Part shown: positions 27,687-37,341 of the stretch, piece by piece
Layout: each line of letters begins with the position of its first letter
Position numbering within the stretch: position 1 is the first letter of the stretch
Origin: an uncultured Candidatus Poseidoniales archaeon
Lineage (GTDB): Archaea; Thermoplasmatota; Poseidoniia; Poseidoniales; Thalassarchaeaceae
Direction: 5' to 3'
Length of the DNA stretch: 64,000 nucleotides
NCBI GenBank assembly: GCA_902625325.1
Contig: CACOAW010000001.1
Coordinates: 1-64,000 of the forward strand
Translations under genes and position numbers: made by a program
Notes under the pieces: model-generated
What the model was told of the DNA's origin: nothing
Databases searched by the model: none
Seen by the model: only the letters and a program-made list of their open reading frames with translations

Positions 27687-28745
27687 CTACTCTGACTCGG
27701 AGTCAAATCTTCTCTTGGCAAGTTCTCGCATGTCTTCGTGTAGCACACCATCGTCTATAGCATCTTGATCCGATTCATCAACTATCTCGACTCCCAGTAG
27801 GGTCTCTATGATGTCCTCCATAGTTACCAACCCAGCGGTACCGCCGAACTGATCCTTGGCGACCAGCAACTGCTCCTTGTTCTCCAGTAGAATGTCAAGG
27901 GCTCTGTCCACAGATGTATCTACATCGCACGTCACAAGCTCTCGAGAAATCTCTGACATCCTGGTGTCGAAGTCGTCATCCGCTGCTCTTCTGAGAATCT
28001 CGCTACGAAGAACTAGACCTACCATTTCATCGACATTCTCCTCGTACACAGGCATCCTGCCATGAGTCATAATAGGGATCCTCTCCATTACATCTTTGAC
28101 AGATTCAGTGGCCTTAGCAGAGGTAATTACAACTCTAGGAGTCATGATTTCTGTCACTTTCATTTCTCTTAGCCTCAACAGATTCTGAATAACTGCCTCC
28201 TCGTCTTCTTCTATTACGTCCGACTCCTCAGCAATATCTGCTAGTACTGATAGCTCCGTCCGGGTAACTGTCTCTGTCTCGACTTGGGGGAATGGAGCCC
28301 TCATTACCTCTATTATTACTACAATAGGCCATAGAATCCACATCAACCCTCTAAGTACATGGTAGGAGGTTACTGTGAGCCTTCTCCAGTACAGAGCTCC
28401 GATAGTCTTTGGAAGAATCTCGCTAAGCAGAAGTATCGCTATCGTAAGTATTGCAGCCGAACCGGCTATGACATACTCCCCTTGGAAATTATTTTCAACT
28501 TCTGAACCAACTCCAAGAGCTCCAACTGTATGGGCTATTGTGTTTAGAGTGAGTATTGCAGTCAGTGGCCCCTCTGGGTCCTCTTTCCATTTGGACCATG
28601 TTGCGCTTACTTTCGCGTGTGTGTCCTTCAACGCAACGATATGTCCATGAGAGGTTGACAGTAGTACTGCCTCAAGAATACTGCAGAGGAAAGAGGCGCC
28701 TAACGCCAGAACGGCGTATGCAATCATCAAAGTATAGTCTGCCAA
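27687..28745 (-). CDS. CNNM/CorC-type membrane protein with CBS pair
   Basis: The 352-residue protein has an N-terminal DUF21/CNNM membrane domain (three or four segments within 1-165, with SEILPKTIG, the family's conserved reentrant motif) and a CBS pair (about 200-330, opening with VTEIMTPRVVI). The C-terminal CorC_HlyC domain of bacterial relatives is missing. The family moves or senses Mg2+ and the CBS pair binds ATP-Mg. The start is TTG 28745 after GAGGAAT; ATG 28727 is an alternative. It is divergent from metG. Confidence 0.88.
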   Translation of the reverse strand: MADYTLMIAYAVLALGASFLCSILEAVLLSTSHGHIVALKDTHAKVSATWSKWKEDPEGPLTAILTLNTIAHTVGALGVGSEVENNFQGEYVIAGSAAILTIAILLLSEILPKTIGALYWRRLTVTSYHVLRGLMWILWPIVVIIEVMRAPFPQVETETVTRTELSVLADIAEESDVIEEDEEAVIQNLLRLREMKVTEIMTPRVVITSAKATESVKDVMERIPIMTHGRMPVYEENVDEMVGLVLRSEILRRAADDDFDTRMSEISRELVTCDVDTSVDRALDILLENKEQLLVAKDQFGGTAGLVTMEDIIETLLGVEIVDESDQDAIDDGVLHEDMRELAKRRFDSESE

Positions 28746-28836
28746 TTCCTATTCCTCTTGGAGATTCTGAGGCAACGAGATAGGTCCAGTTTGGTTCTCC
28801 ACAGCGCTTAGCTCCAGCCTCATCCGGGCGAACATG

Positions 28837-28846
28837 ACATAAATAT
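28837..28846 (+). promoter_or_regulatory. TATA box for methionyl-tRNA synthetase
   Basis: CATAAATATC lies 30-39 nt upstream of the preferred GTG start (28876). A start site near 28868 would make the transcript almost leaderless, which argues against the more upstream TTG at 28852. Confidence 0.55.
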
Positions 28847-28875
28847 CTAACTTGACGGGACAATGGCGAGCTCTC

Positions 28876-31068
28876 GTGGACTACGTTGCAATTTTCATGG
28901 CATGGCCATATGCAAACGGCCCACTCCATCTAGGTCACGTTGCAGGTAACTGCCTTCCTGCAGATATCCAGTATAGGTATGAGAGAGCCAGAGGTAGACG
29001 GGTACTGATGTGCAGCGGTTCAGACGAGCACGGGACGCCCATCACGATTACTGCTGATGAGATGGGTGTTAGTCCACAGGAGGTTGTGGACAAATACCAC
29101 CGAATAAACACGCAGGCACTAGCTGATCTCGGGTGCTCCTGGGTAAACACTGTTGATTCTAGGGGAATCGAGTATGGAGGCGCCCTTTACAACAGGACCT
29201 CTGATGAAATGCACAAGGAAATCGTCCACGAAGTTTTCACGAATCTGATGAACTCGGGATTCCTCGAAAAGATGACTATGCAGCAATACTGTTCAATTTC
29301 TCAGGAAGGAGAAGTCAGGTTTCTTCCTGACAGATATGTCGAGGGCCAGTGCCCAGAATGCTCAGAAGAGGGAGCAAGGGGTGACCAGTGCGACATCTGC
29401 GGTGCAACATACGAGGCCCATGAACTGGTCAATCCGAAATCCAAGCTCGATCCAGAATCTGACATAGAGGTCAGGGATACGGAACACTTTTTCTTGCGTC
29501 TTAACGACTTCCAAAGCTCTCTGAGTCTCCATTCTTCGGAGAAGCAGAAGGTGTGGAAGCCGAACGTGCGGGCCATGTCGAAGAATTGGCTCGACATGGG
29601 ACTTCGGCCACGTGCAGTTACTAGAGATATTGAATGGGGAATCACCATCCCCCTTGAGGGTGAAGATTGGAAATCCAAAAGGGTCTATGTTTGGTTTGAG
29701 GCAGTACAGGGATACTACTCATGCGCACGAATCTGGGCATCTAGGATTGCTAGTTCTGCAGGACATCCTGATGGCGAGGACGCCTGGATGAATTGGTGGC
29801 AAGTTTCCGAGACCGGAGAATCGCCCAAGCACATCTACTTCATGGGCAAGGATAACATTCCATTCCATACAATCATCTGGCCTGCGATTATCATGGGATT
29901 GAACGCCTCAGAATCATCAGAAGTTTCACATTTGCCTGGGCCGGGTGATCTAGTTCTCGAGGAAAACGTTTCCGCCAACGAGTATCTGATGCTTCAGGGA
30001 GGCCAATTTAGCAAGAGTAGGAAGCACGCCGTTTGGCTACCATCATACCTAGAGCAGTACGATGCTGACTCGTTGAGGTATTACCTATCAATAAACATGC
30101 CAGAGACTCATGACACTGACTTCAGATGGGATGAGTACGTCGACAGGGTGAACAACGAATTGATAGGAACCTACGGGAATTTCGTTCATAGGGTAATGAC
30201 ATTAACTCACAGGCTGGAACGCGATGAAGGAAACCCGCTTTCAAAATATGACGGCTTCTCAGACCACAGCAAGACCCTGCAGGAGGTCGACAATCAGATC
30301 TCTAGCGCTATTGAGTCAATGGAAAAGCAGAGGTTCAAAGAGGCTCTTCGTAGCATCATGGGAATCGCTCAGATTGGGAACTCACTACTCCAGGAAGCAG
30401 CCCCTTGGAAGTACATTAACGAAGACGAATCCGATGAGAGGAGCTCATCCTTATCCTCGCTATCAATTTCTTGGAGGATTTGCTCATGTCTCGCAGTCTG
30501 CATGAGGCCATTCACACCGTTTTCATCTGACAGACTATGGGTGATGCTAGGAAACCAGAATGACATAGACAACGTACTTTGGGAGGATTCGATGGATGTG
30601 AAAACCAACCTCTTCTGGAATGAGAAAACCCCTGAACCACTTTTCTCCAGGCTCGAACTAGACGAGATTCTCGAGCGAGAGAACTCCCTCATCGACAGTA
30701 AGGACAATGACGAATCACTTCCTCCCAATGACGGAGGCGGTTACATAGACTTCGAAGATTTCATGAAAGTAGAAATGCGAACGGGGAGAATCGTCTCCGT
30801 GGTTGACCACCCCAATGCGGACAAACTCTTCGTAATCACAATCGATGAAGGCTCCGACTCAACCAGAACTGTTTGCGCAGGTCTGAAGGGGCATTACGAG
30901 CCATCCGATCTGGAGGGTCTGAATGTCGTATTCGTAGCCAATCTAGAGCCAAGGAAACTCAGGGGTGTAATGTCCGAGGGAATGATACTTGCCGCAGACG
31001 ACGGTGAAGGGGGGGTCAAGGTCCTAACTACGGAGGGGGATATCCTATCGGGTTCAAGGGTGCGGTAG
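28876..31068 (+). CDS. metG: Methionyl-tRNA synthetase with C-terminal tRNA-binding domain
   Basis: The 730-residue class I synthetase has the HIGH-type motif PLHLGH near the N-terminus, a zinc-binding knuckle (CPEC...CDIC), the KMSKS-type FSKSRKHAVW and a C-terminal EMAPII/Arc1p-like OB domain (about 620-730, starting FMKVEMRTGRI). The start GTG 28876 gives MDYVAIFMAWPYANGP, matching the family. The TAG directly abuts the stop of the convergent lipoprotein gene. Confidence 0.96.
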   Translation: MDYVAIFMAWPYANGPLHLGHVAGNCLPADIQYRYERARGRRVLMCSGSDEHGTPITITADEMGVSPQEVVDKYHRINTQALADLGCSWVNTVDSRGIEYGGALYNRTSDEMHKEIVHEVFTNLMNSGFLEKMTMQQYCSISQEGEVRFLPDRYVEGQCPECSEEGARGDQCDICGATYEAHELVNPKSKLDPESDIEVRDTEHFFLRLNDFQSSLSLHSSEKQKVWKPNVRAMSKNWLDMGLRPRAVTRDIEWGITIPLEGEDWKSKRVYVWFEAVQGYYSCARIWASRIASSAGHPDGEDAWMNWWQVSETGESPKHIYFMGKDNIPFHTIIWPAIIMGLNASESSEVSHLPGPGDLVLEENVSANEYLMLQGGQFSKSRKHAVWLPSYLEQYDADSLRYYLSINMPETHDTDFRWDEYVDRVNNELIGTYGNFVHRVMTLTHRLERDEGNPLSKYDGFSDHSKTLQEVDNQISSAIESMEKQRFKEALRSIMGIAQIGNSLLQEAAPWKYINEDESDERSSSLSSLSISWRICSCLAVCMRPFTPFSSDRLWVMLGNQNDIDNVLWEDSMDVKTNLFWNEKTPEPLFSRLELDEILERENSLIDSKDNDESLPPNDGGGYIDFEDFMKVEMRTGRIVSVVDHPNADKLFVITIDEGSDSTRTVCAGLKGHYEPSDLEGLNVVFVANLEPRKLRGVMSEGMILAADDGEGGVKVLTTEGDILSGSRVR

Positions 31069-32820
31069 TCAGACAACTCTCCTGCCTATTACCGCAGATG
31101 ATGCCAAAATACTCGATATCGCCACTAAGAGTCCGAATCCGGGTGTGAATACCCCTCCAGTCGGCATTCCCGCCCACGAGTCATAGAACATGAATTGGAA
31201 GTCTCTGTCCCTATACTCATCATCTTCATCACAGGGCTCGATTACCTTATCAGTCCTGGAGATTGAATAGGCATCTCCTGCAGATGTATACCCGTCGTTA
31301 TCGTTGTCGGACCATGACAGCGTCCATTGGTAGCATTGGTCAGTGTAAGTGGAAGACTGTTCGCTAAGTTGCATCTCAGTGACCAAAGCGTCCTCACCAC
31401 CGCTCTCCTCTGATTCCCCATCGATTGCATAGACGCGCAAGATGATCTCGTTCAGATTGACCTCCTCGAAATGCTCCTCGCTGAGGTCTGCAGACCATGT
31501 CTTGACATTGCCCGAATCCTCCTCGATATCGTTCTCTATCTTCATGGTCATTGAGGTTCGCGGGAGAGTGGTATCAATTCCAATATCAATTAACGAAGCG
31601 TCCAACATCTCTATTGAGCAACTTTCCATACCCTCAATTGATGAAATCTGTAAGAGCTTCAATTCAGGGACGCTTCCAACAAATTCGAGGCTCGCGACTA
31701 ATCCCTCTCCTTCGTTTATTCCTTCGACCGTGTTTACTCCATCATCGTATGATAACGTCCAATTATCCGTCCAGCCAAATGGGTGATTATCGAAGAACTC
31801 ATCGCATTCGGACTCTCCGTCGTCGCTCTCACCATCTCCACCTTCTCCCCCCTCGTCTTCGGAGAATGGGTTTTCGTATTGGTAGACCTCATCCCTCGCA
31901 TAGTACCAAGATCCAGAGTCGGGACTGCCGATTCGGTAGTTTATCCCGTCTGGACCCTGAACTGTGGTTTGTTCGATAGAAATATCCCCCATGATTCTCA
32001 TAACCATGCTGTTGTACATAATTTCGTTTGATGGATCATGGCCCACAATCATCTCCACTGCAGTCGTGTTAGCATTACTGTCGCTTTCCATTCCACCTTC
32101 TTCGGTGCTTGCTTCGATCACAATTACTCTGATGAATCCAGTATCGTTTCTTAGAGCATCAATAGATGCCTCAAAGCCATCGGGGTCCCCGTCATTGTCG
32201 CTATCAAATAGGAACGCCTCAAGATTCTCCAAAGTCATAACGAATGGGTATTCGCACATTGTCTGGTTGCTTTCTGTTGCGCTAGAATCGTAGTTTGTTG
32301 CAGTAATATCAGTGCAGCCTTCCGACTCTGCCCAGTCATATACTCCGTCATCGTCTTCGTCGTAGTCGCATGAGCCATCATCATCAGTAGATGAAGAGTT
32401 GTGATTGTTGGCATTGATATCTGTGCAACCAGGCTGTTCAAATGGATCTATTATCCCGTCTCCGTCACTATCGTATACGCAGGTCCCATCGTCTTCAGTT
32501 GCGTTAATTTCGTAATTGTAAGCTTCAGGGTAAGTGCATCCTGGGACAGGTTCTGGGACAACTGGGTAGCGACATGAGCCATCGTCCTCCGTGGCTGATG
32601 GATTATGATTCAGAGCATCCGAGTACATGCACCCAAGAATTTTCGCAGGTGCGTCCGGGTAAATGCAGGATCCATCGTCAATATTGGAAGATGAATTGAA
32701 GTTAATAGCCTCCGGATAAGTGCAGCCCATCGATTGTTCAGAAGTATCAATGTCAGATTGTGTGCATCCGGACATCAAAATTGGTGCTATCAGGACTATG
32801 GTAATTAGCAATGGCCTCAT
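31069..32820 (-). CDS. Secreted repeat protein with lipobox and PGF-CTERM-like tail
   Basis: The 583-residue protein from ATG 32820 has a signal peptide ending in a lipobox-like LMSGC (C19). Five tandem Cys-bounded units follow (C33-C52, C64-C83, C95-C114, C132-C151, C169-C189), each of the type GCT-YPEA-N-N...DDGSC and resembling repeats common in marine surface proteins. An acidic Asp/Glu/Ser-rich ectodomain comes next. The C-terminus has TPGFG (559-563), a hydrophobic helix and RR, like the PGF-CTERM signal cut by archaeosortase. It may thus be anchored at both ends. It lies 25 nt downstream of folA. Confidence 0.85.
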   Translation of the reverse strand: MRPLLITIVLIAPILMSGCTQSDIDTSEQSMGCTYPEAINFNSSSNIDDGSCIYPDAPAKILGCMYSDALNHNPSATEDDGSCRYPVVPEPVPGCTYPEAYNYEINATEDDGTCVYDSDGDGIIDPFEQPGCTDINANNHNSSSTDDDGSCDYDEDDDGVYDWAESEGCTDITATNYDSSATESNQTMCEYPFVMTLENLEAFLFDSDNDGDPDGFEASIDALRNDTGFIRVIVIEASTEEGGMESDSNANTTAVEMIVGHDPSNEIMYNSMVMRIMGDISIEQTTVQGPDGINYRIGSPDSGSWYYARDEVYQYENPFSEDEGGEGGDGESDDGESECDEFFDNHPFGWTDNWTLSYDDGVNTVEGINEGEGLVASLEFVGSVPELKLLQISSIEGMESCSIEMLDASLIDIGIDTTLPRTSMTMKIENDIEEDSGNVKTWSADLSEEHFEEVNLNEIILRVYAIDGESEESGGEDALVTEMQLSEQSSTYTDQCYQWTLSWSDNDNDGYTSAGDAYSISRTDKVIEPCDEDDEYRDRDFQFMFYDSWAGMPTGGVFTPGFGLLVAISSILASSAVIGRRVV

Positions 32821-32845
32821 GTTTTCCCGCTGGAACTGGCACAAA

Positions 32846-33355
32846 TCAACCCTTTGTCCAGATTGAGTAGGTGGAATCGTATTCGTTATCCTCATCACTC
32901 TCAAAAGTCTGGATTAACTGTTGGGTCCACAATGATCGATCCCACTCAGGGAAGAAAACATCACCACTCTTGTTGGTTTGAACCTCTGTAACGTGTATTT
33001 CCTCCACTCTGTCTATGAACATCTCATATATCTGGGCCCCACCTATTATCCAACACTCATCGCTTCCTTCTGCAAATGCTATCTCTATCGCTCGACCGAC
33101 ATACAGTGCTGTGACAGCACCCTCGTCCTCCCAATCTGTATCCCTAGACATTACGATGTTAACTCTCTCTGGAAGCGGCCGGAACCTCTCTGGTAGGGAC
33201 TCCCATGTACGCCTCCCCATGACCACCGAGTTGAATCCATCAGCCTCAGTCAAACTCTTGAAACGGGCCATGTCGCTAGATAGCCTCCATGGCAAACCAT
33301 TTCCCTTTCCTATGCAACCGTCCCTGTCCATAGCAACGATCATCGCCATTTTCAT
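32846..33355 (-). CDS. folA: Dihydrofolate reductase
   Basis: The 169-residue protein follows the DHFR pattern: MIVAMDRDGCIGKGNGLPW with the Met20-loop-like segment, DMARFKSLT, VVMGRRTWESLP, and IIGGAQIYE for NADPH. DHFR regenerates tetrahydrofolate after ThyA. It lies 7 nt downstream of thyA on the same strand, the bacterial thyA-folA arrangement. The sequence looks bacterial rather than halophilic-archaeal, which suggests transfer of the pair. Confidence 0.95.
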   Translation of the reverse strand: MKMAMIVAMDRDGCIGKGNGLPWRLSSDMARFKSLTEADGFNSVVMGRRTWESLPERFRPLPERVNIVMSRDTDWEDEGAVTALYVGRAIEIAFAEGSDECWIIGGAQIYEMFIDRVEEIHVTEVQTNKSGDVFFPEWDRSLWTQQLIQTFESDEDNEYDSTYSIWTKG

Positions 33356-33362
33356 TAAATCA

Positions 33363-34157
33363 CTAAACCGATATTGGAGCCGCTATGTGTGGATGATGTT
33401 CATATCCGACTATGGATATGTGCTCGAATCTGAAATCATCAATTGACTTTATTGATGGATCCAGTTTCAGAATTGGTAAACTCAGCGGCTCTCTGGAGAC
33501 CTGCAAACGAGCTTGCTCTATGTGATTCAGGTACAGGTGACAATCCCCCCCGGTCCAGATAAACTCGCCAGGCTCTAGATCGCAAACCTGGGCAATCATG
33601 CAAGTCAAGAGGCTGTAGGAAGATATGTTGAATGGCACACCAAGGAAAACATCTGCACTCCTCTGATATAGGTTACAAGACAGCCTCCCATCGTTTACGT
33701 AGAATTGGAAGAATGCGTGACAGGGCATCAATGCCATGTCCCGTAGTTCCCCCACGTTCCATGCTGAAACAATGATACGTCTACTGTCCGGATTTTTTTT
33801 GATAAGATCTATTGCCTCTTCGATTTGATCTATTACCCTACCGTCGTTTGACTCCCATTTCCTCCACTGTTTACCATAAACTGGACCTAGATCACCATTC
33901 TCGTCCGCCCACTCATTCCATATCCTTACTTTGTTCTGAATGAGGTACTCGATATTGGTATCTCCGGAAAGGAACCAAAGTAACTCGTGTATAACGCTCG
34001 GCCAATGGACTCTTTTTGTGGTAATTGCAGGGAAACCCTCGCTTAGATTGAACCTCATCTGATGACCGAAAAGTGAGATCGTTCCTGTCCCAGTCCTATC
34101 TCCCTTGGCCTCGCCCTCCTCGAGTATTCGGGTTAGTAAGTCAAGATACTGCCTCAT
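33363..34157 (-). CDS. thyA: Thymidylate synthase (ThyA)
   Basis: From ATG 34157 the protein is 264 residues, the same length as E. coli ThyA, and begins [15 protein letters not shown]. It has the catalytic Cys in [33 protein letters not shown] and [14 protein letters not shown]. It methylates dUMP using methylene-tetrahydrofolate, producing dihydrofolate for the adjacent DHFR. An in-frame ATG at 34190 adds 11 residues absent from relatives. The close match to proteobacterial ThyA suggests acquisition from bacteria. Confidence 0.97.
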   Translation of the reverse strand: MRQYLDLLTRILEEGEAKGDRTGTGTISLFGHQMRFNLSEGFPAITTKRVHWPSVIHELLWFLSGDTNIEYLIQNKVRIWNEWADENGDLGPVYGKQWRKWESNDGRVIDQIEEAIDLIKKNPDSRRIIVSAWNVGELRDMALMPCHAFFQFYVNDGRLSCNLYQRSADVFLGVPFNISSYSLLTCMIAQVCDLEPGEFIWTGGDCHLYLNHIEQARLQVSREPLSLPILKLDPSIKSIDDFRFEHISIVGYEHHPHIAAPISV

Positions 34158-34197
34158 GTGGTTGCTAGGTGTAACCAGGTAGTCCATCAAGAATGCG

Positions 34198-34974
34198 CTA
34201 GGGTGCTCCCCTCATTGCAAGTGTGTTTACTAGTTGGTCTGAGAACTTACGATACAATATCCTCATTTCTTCCTGGCGTTCATCTATGCTTTTTGCCATC
34301 ATTAAATCTACCCAGTGGTCATCTATGGAGCCGCCATCGGAATGCGCTGCCCATTCTGAGAATGTTATAGGGTCGTCCACAATCAAATCGATCCTCTTCC
34401 ATGGCTTGGGCAGCATTGTTCCTGGAGGCATGAAGTCTCTCGCCCCAATGGACAAAGTTACAGGAACAATTGGCACGTCTGGGAAAAGTGCTGCTAGCCT
34501 TGAAAAACCAGTTTTAGAGGGCTGTAGTAAAGGTGCTTCTGTCCTTCTCGATCTTGTTCCCTCGGGAAATATTCCCAGACAACAGCCACTCTCTAACACA
34601 TCTACCGCTCTGGCGAGAGCATCCCTAGCTCCGGAACCTCTGAAAGTTTCAATTTGACCCGTAGAGATCATCACAAATCTATTAGGTTGTTTGTCAAAGT
34701 GACCTTCCTTCGCCATAAAGTGAATAGGCCTCTGAGACGCTAGTATCTTGATGAATGGGTCAAGATTACCTAGGTGGTTGCCACAGAATATTGCCGGACC
34801 TTCCAATGGTACCTTGTGAGCCCCCCTAATGTGCACATTGGTCACGCTTCTCAGGACGGCTGGAAGGTACTTTTCCAGGAACCTGTAGATTAGCGGGGTG
34901 GAGAAGGCCTGTCCTGTACCCTCCAACTTCACCCAGGAGCTAATATTCTTCATTGATTTCTCAGACAGGCCCAT
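34198..34974 (-). CDS. PlsC-type 1-acylglycerol-3-phosphate acyltransferase
   Basis: The 258-residue protein has the acyltransferase motifs in order: NHLGNLD (HX4D type, about 71-77), [19 protein letters not shown] (about 138-145) and a VPIVPVTL strand. PlsC-family enzymes acylate lysophosphatidate. Archaeal membranes are ether-linked isoprenoids, so the natural acceptor here is unclear. It is the first gene of a minus-strand unit that continues into thyA 40 nt later. Confidence 0.9.
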   Translation of the reverse strand: MGLSEKSMKNISSWVKLEGTGQAFSTPLIYRFLEKYLPAVLRSVTNVHIRGAHKVPLEGPAIFCGNHLGNLDPFIKILASQRPIHFMAKEGHFDKQPNRFVMISTGQIETFRGSGARDALARAVDVLESGCCLGIFPEGTRSRRTEAPLLQPSKTGFSRLAALFPDVPIVPVTLSIGARDFMPPGTMLPKPWKRIDLIVDDPITFSEWAAHSDGGSIDDHWVDLMMAKSIDERQEEMRILYRKFSDQLVNTLAMRGAP

Positions 34975-35048
34975 ATCACCGCCACAGAGTATTCAGTTTC
35001 ATACTTTACAGTTGAAATGTTGAAGTGGCATAATGCTTGGTTAGTACC

Positions 35049-36158
35049 ATGCACAGCAGATGCCGGGCCCTTTCACTAGGCCTGATTCTACTCTCTCCAA
35101 TTATTGCGCCATCTGCTGTCGGGGAATGGGGGACCGATACATGGCTAACGAATATAATCGGCCCTGAGAGATTGGAACAAGGTGATGAATTCGGGTGTCA
35201 TGGTTTTGAGGGGGTGGATACCATAGAGGAAAACTGGGTAATTCCCGGATGTAGGGATTATCTCGCAGGATTAACCGACTCCTCAAAGTGGGGCAGTGAT
35301 CCTGTTTCATTTGGAATAGAGGCCGACGTGCTTGATCAGGTTACAGTTGACTCATTGATAGACTCTGGATTTGTAATTGTTGGAGACTCGCTGGAAGAAG
35401 TCCCTGAAGAACTGGTTTCTATGGTTAGGAACGGTGGTAGTCTGGAGAAGGGAGTTGCCGACATAGAGCTGCTTGAGTCGGCAGAGGAGGACTCGCTAAT
35501 CTCTGTTTACTGGAGGGCAAGAGTTGGAGACTTGCGCGTTAGGGATGATGCTGAGGTCATATCATGGTTGGAGAATCAGCAGGTGTGGTTTACCACATGG
35601 GGGGAATGGCATTTTCACGGAATATCCGGACGGTCAACTTCGGTAATCTCCGATGGATCAGTCCTAATTTCAACGTCTCCCCCTTCGGAAAGGTGGAACG
35701 TCCCAGGAACGATCATGCTCCAGTTCCAGCAGGATGTCGTATCTGTTTCCGACTCCAAAGGTGCTGAGATTCCTCTGATTCCACTAGATTCGAGAGACCT
35801 CTCAATCGGTTGGAGGCCGATTGAAACAGGTATGCTTCTAACCCAGGCTCCCGGAACAAACATCACAATAGAATTAGATGGCCCAGCCGATACATTCGAA
35901 ACGACTCCTATGACTACTTTCAATGGTCTACATCATGGCGTAACGGTAGTAGGTCATCACACGTCGAATCTTTTCAGATGGACACAAGACTTCCCTGAAT
36001 CCATCCTTTCTTTTACATGGCTAGTGGAAAGGCCGGAGAAAGAGGAGATTGGTTGGATTATACCCGCATTCGCAATATCGATGATAATTGCAGTGCCTGC
36101 ATCCATATACTTCCTAGTGAAAAAAGACGGCAGAATGATGTCTATTGGCCAGGAGTAG
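35049..36158 (+). CDS. Secreted protein with one C-terminal membrane anchor
   Basis: The 369-residue protein from ATG 35049 has a signal peptide (about 5-25, ending around SAVGEW), a beta-rich ectodomain with two Cys pairs and a single C-terminal membrane segment (about 338-360) followed by a short basic tail. No known domain is recognised. TTG 35037 is an in-frame alternative. Its last 17 nt overlap the end of the convergent saccharopine-dehydrogenase-like gene. Confidence 0.7.
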   Translation: MHSRCRALSLGLILLSPIIAPSAVGEWGTDTWLTNIIGPERLEQGDEFGCHGFEGVDTIEENWVIPGCRDYLAGLTDSSKWGSDPVSFGIEADVLDQVTVDSLIDSGFVIVGDSLEEVPEELVSMVRNGGSLEKGVADIELLESAEEDSLISVYWRARVGDLRVRDDAEVISWLENQQVWFTTWGEWHFHGISGRSTSVISDGSVLISTSPPSERWNVPGTIMLQFQQDVVSVSDSKGAEIPLIPLDSRDLSIGWRPIETGMLLTQAPGTNITIELDGPADTFETTPMTTFNGLHHGVTVVGHHTSNLFRWTQDFPESILSFTWLVERPEKEEIGWIIPAFAISMIIAVPASIYFLVKKDGRMMSIGQE

Positions 36159-37242
36159 TAATGATAGGCCCTTGGATGTCCACACCCTCTTCGACCAACC
36201 TACTAACGATTCTGCTAACAGATTCGGGAGACATTGCTTCGGGAGGATGAACTCCTGGTGGGAGCATTTCTGAGTCATTCAACCACTCTTCTACGCAGCA
36301 AATCGTTACTAAACCGGTTGACCGAGCCATTGAGTGACCGTCATCGCTACCATGATCTTGGAGGATCCACCTCATGCTCGTGCCATCTCTACCTTGGGCA
36401 AGTACTTCCATCCATGTGAACTCTGGAGTCTTTTCGTTATACTGCCATTCTGCAGTAATCCTTTCAAGGTCAATCTCCGTATTCTCAGTTTCATCGATGA
36501 ACATCTGAATGTGCCCAGGCCACCTGACTGTGTATTCTGAAAGCTCTTGTGCGGGTATAGTTTTCAGCACACTCCTCAATCCGTCGGTGAGAAATGCCTC
36601 CATGGTTCCTTTCTCATTGACCTCGATCTCATGCCTCTCCGATAATGCAGGCAATGTGACCAGTTCTGAACCTCTGATTACTCTAGCCGGCCTGGTATAC
36701 TCAGCAATCACATCTATTGGAGAGAATGGAGCCATGTAATTCCACCCTCCAGTAGGACCGGTTGGGTTTCCACCAACTCGAACTTCACCTTTCTCTAGAG
36801 GGCCCATTTCATCGCATGCTCTGGATAGGAGCATGTTAGACAGACCGGGCGCTATCCCTGTATCCCATAGGATTCTTGCACCGTATTCTTTTGCCTTATC
36901 GTCATCTCTGTCCGGAGTAAACTGGCTGAAGCTGAGATCTACTGTTCTCCAGGGAAGCTCCGCGAGAGCCGTTGTACTCGAATGTCCTATGTCTCCCGGC
37001 AGCATGTTCAATACGATGTCCTGCAAGGGATTGAATTCGAACCCCTCTTGATGCAAAATCATGTCTAACATCAAATCTACTGGATTTTCATCAATCTCAA
37101 GATTGTGGACCTCTACACCAGGAATTCCGATGACACGGAACGGTTTTGGGTCGTAAGCGTGTACGGTATGGCCTGACTCGGCTAACTTTGCTGCAACATA
37201 GGAACCGACCAGTCCCACTCCGAAACAATGGATACTAGCCAT
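36142..37242 (-). CDS. Saccharopine dehydrogenase-like oxidoreductase
   Basis: The 366-residue protein from ATG 37242 opens with a Rossmann NAD(P) motif (CFGVGLVGSYVAAKLAESG) and has the family's DTGIAPGLSNMLLSRA segment near 145-160 and the C-terminal domain of saccharopine/homospermidine dehydrogenase-like enzymes. These act on carbon-nitrogen linkages of amino acids. The exact substrate cannot be read; archaeal members are mostly uncharacterised. A start at 37254 adds four residues. It is divergent from trpS. Confidence 0.85.
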   Translation of the reverse strand: MASIHCFGVGLVGSYVAAKLAESGHTVHAYDPKPFRVIGIPGVEVHNLEIDENPVDLMLDMILHQEGFEFNPLQDIVLNMLPGDIGHSSTTALAELPWRTVDLSFSQFTPDRDDDKAKEYGARILWDTGIAPGLSNMLLSRACDEMGPLEKGEVRVGGNPTGPTGGWNYMAPFSPIDVIAEYTRPARVIRGSELVTLPALSERHEIEVNEKGTMEAFLTDGLRSVLKTIPAQELSEYTVRWPGHIQMFIDETENTEIDLERITAEWQYNEKTPEFTWMEVLAQGRDGTSMRWILQDHGSDDGHSMARSTGLVTICCVEEWLNDSEMLPPGVHPPEAMSPESVSRIVSRLVEEGVDIQGPIITTPGQ

Positions 37243-37341
37243 GTATCCCCGCATACGAACTCGTTATTCGTTGTAACTGTTCGCAATTCTTAGAGCAAAA
37301 ATTAGCGATGCCTTGATTGGGTGTAATACAAGCCGCAATTC

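Noticed and set aside
32095-32720. Apparent DNA repeats in the lipoprotein gene, considered as a CRISPR or satellite array.
   Set aside because: The periodicity is at protein level (Cys-bounded units) and the DNA units are diverged; it is coding sequence.
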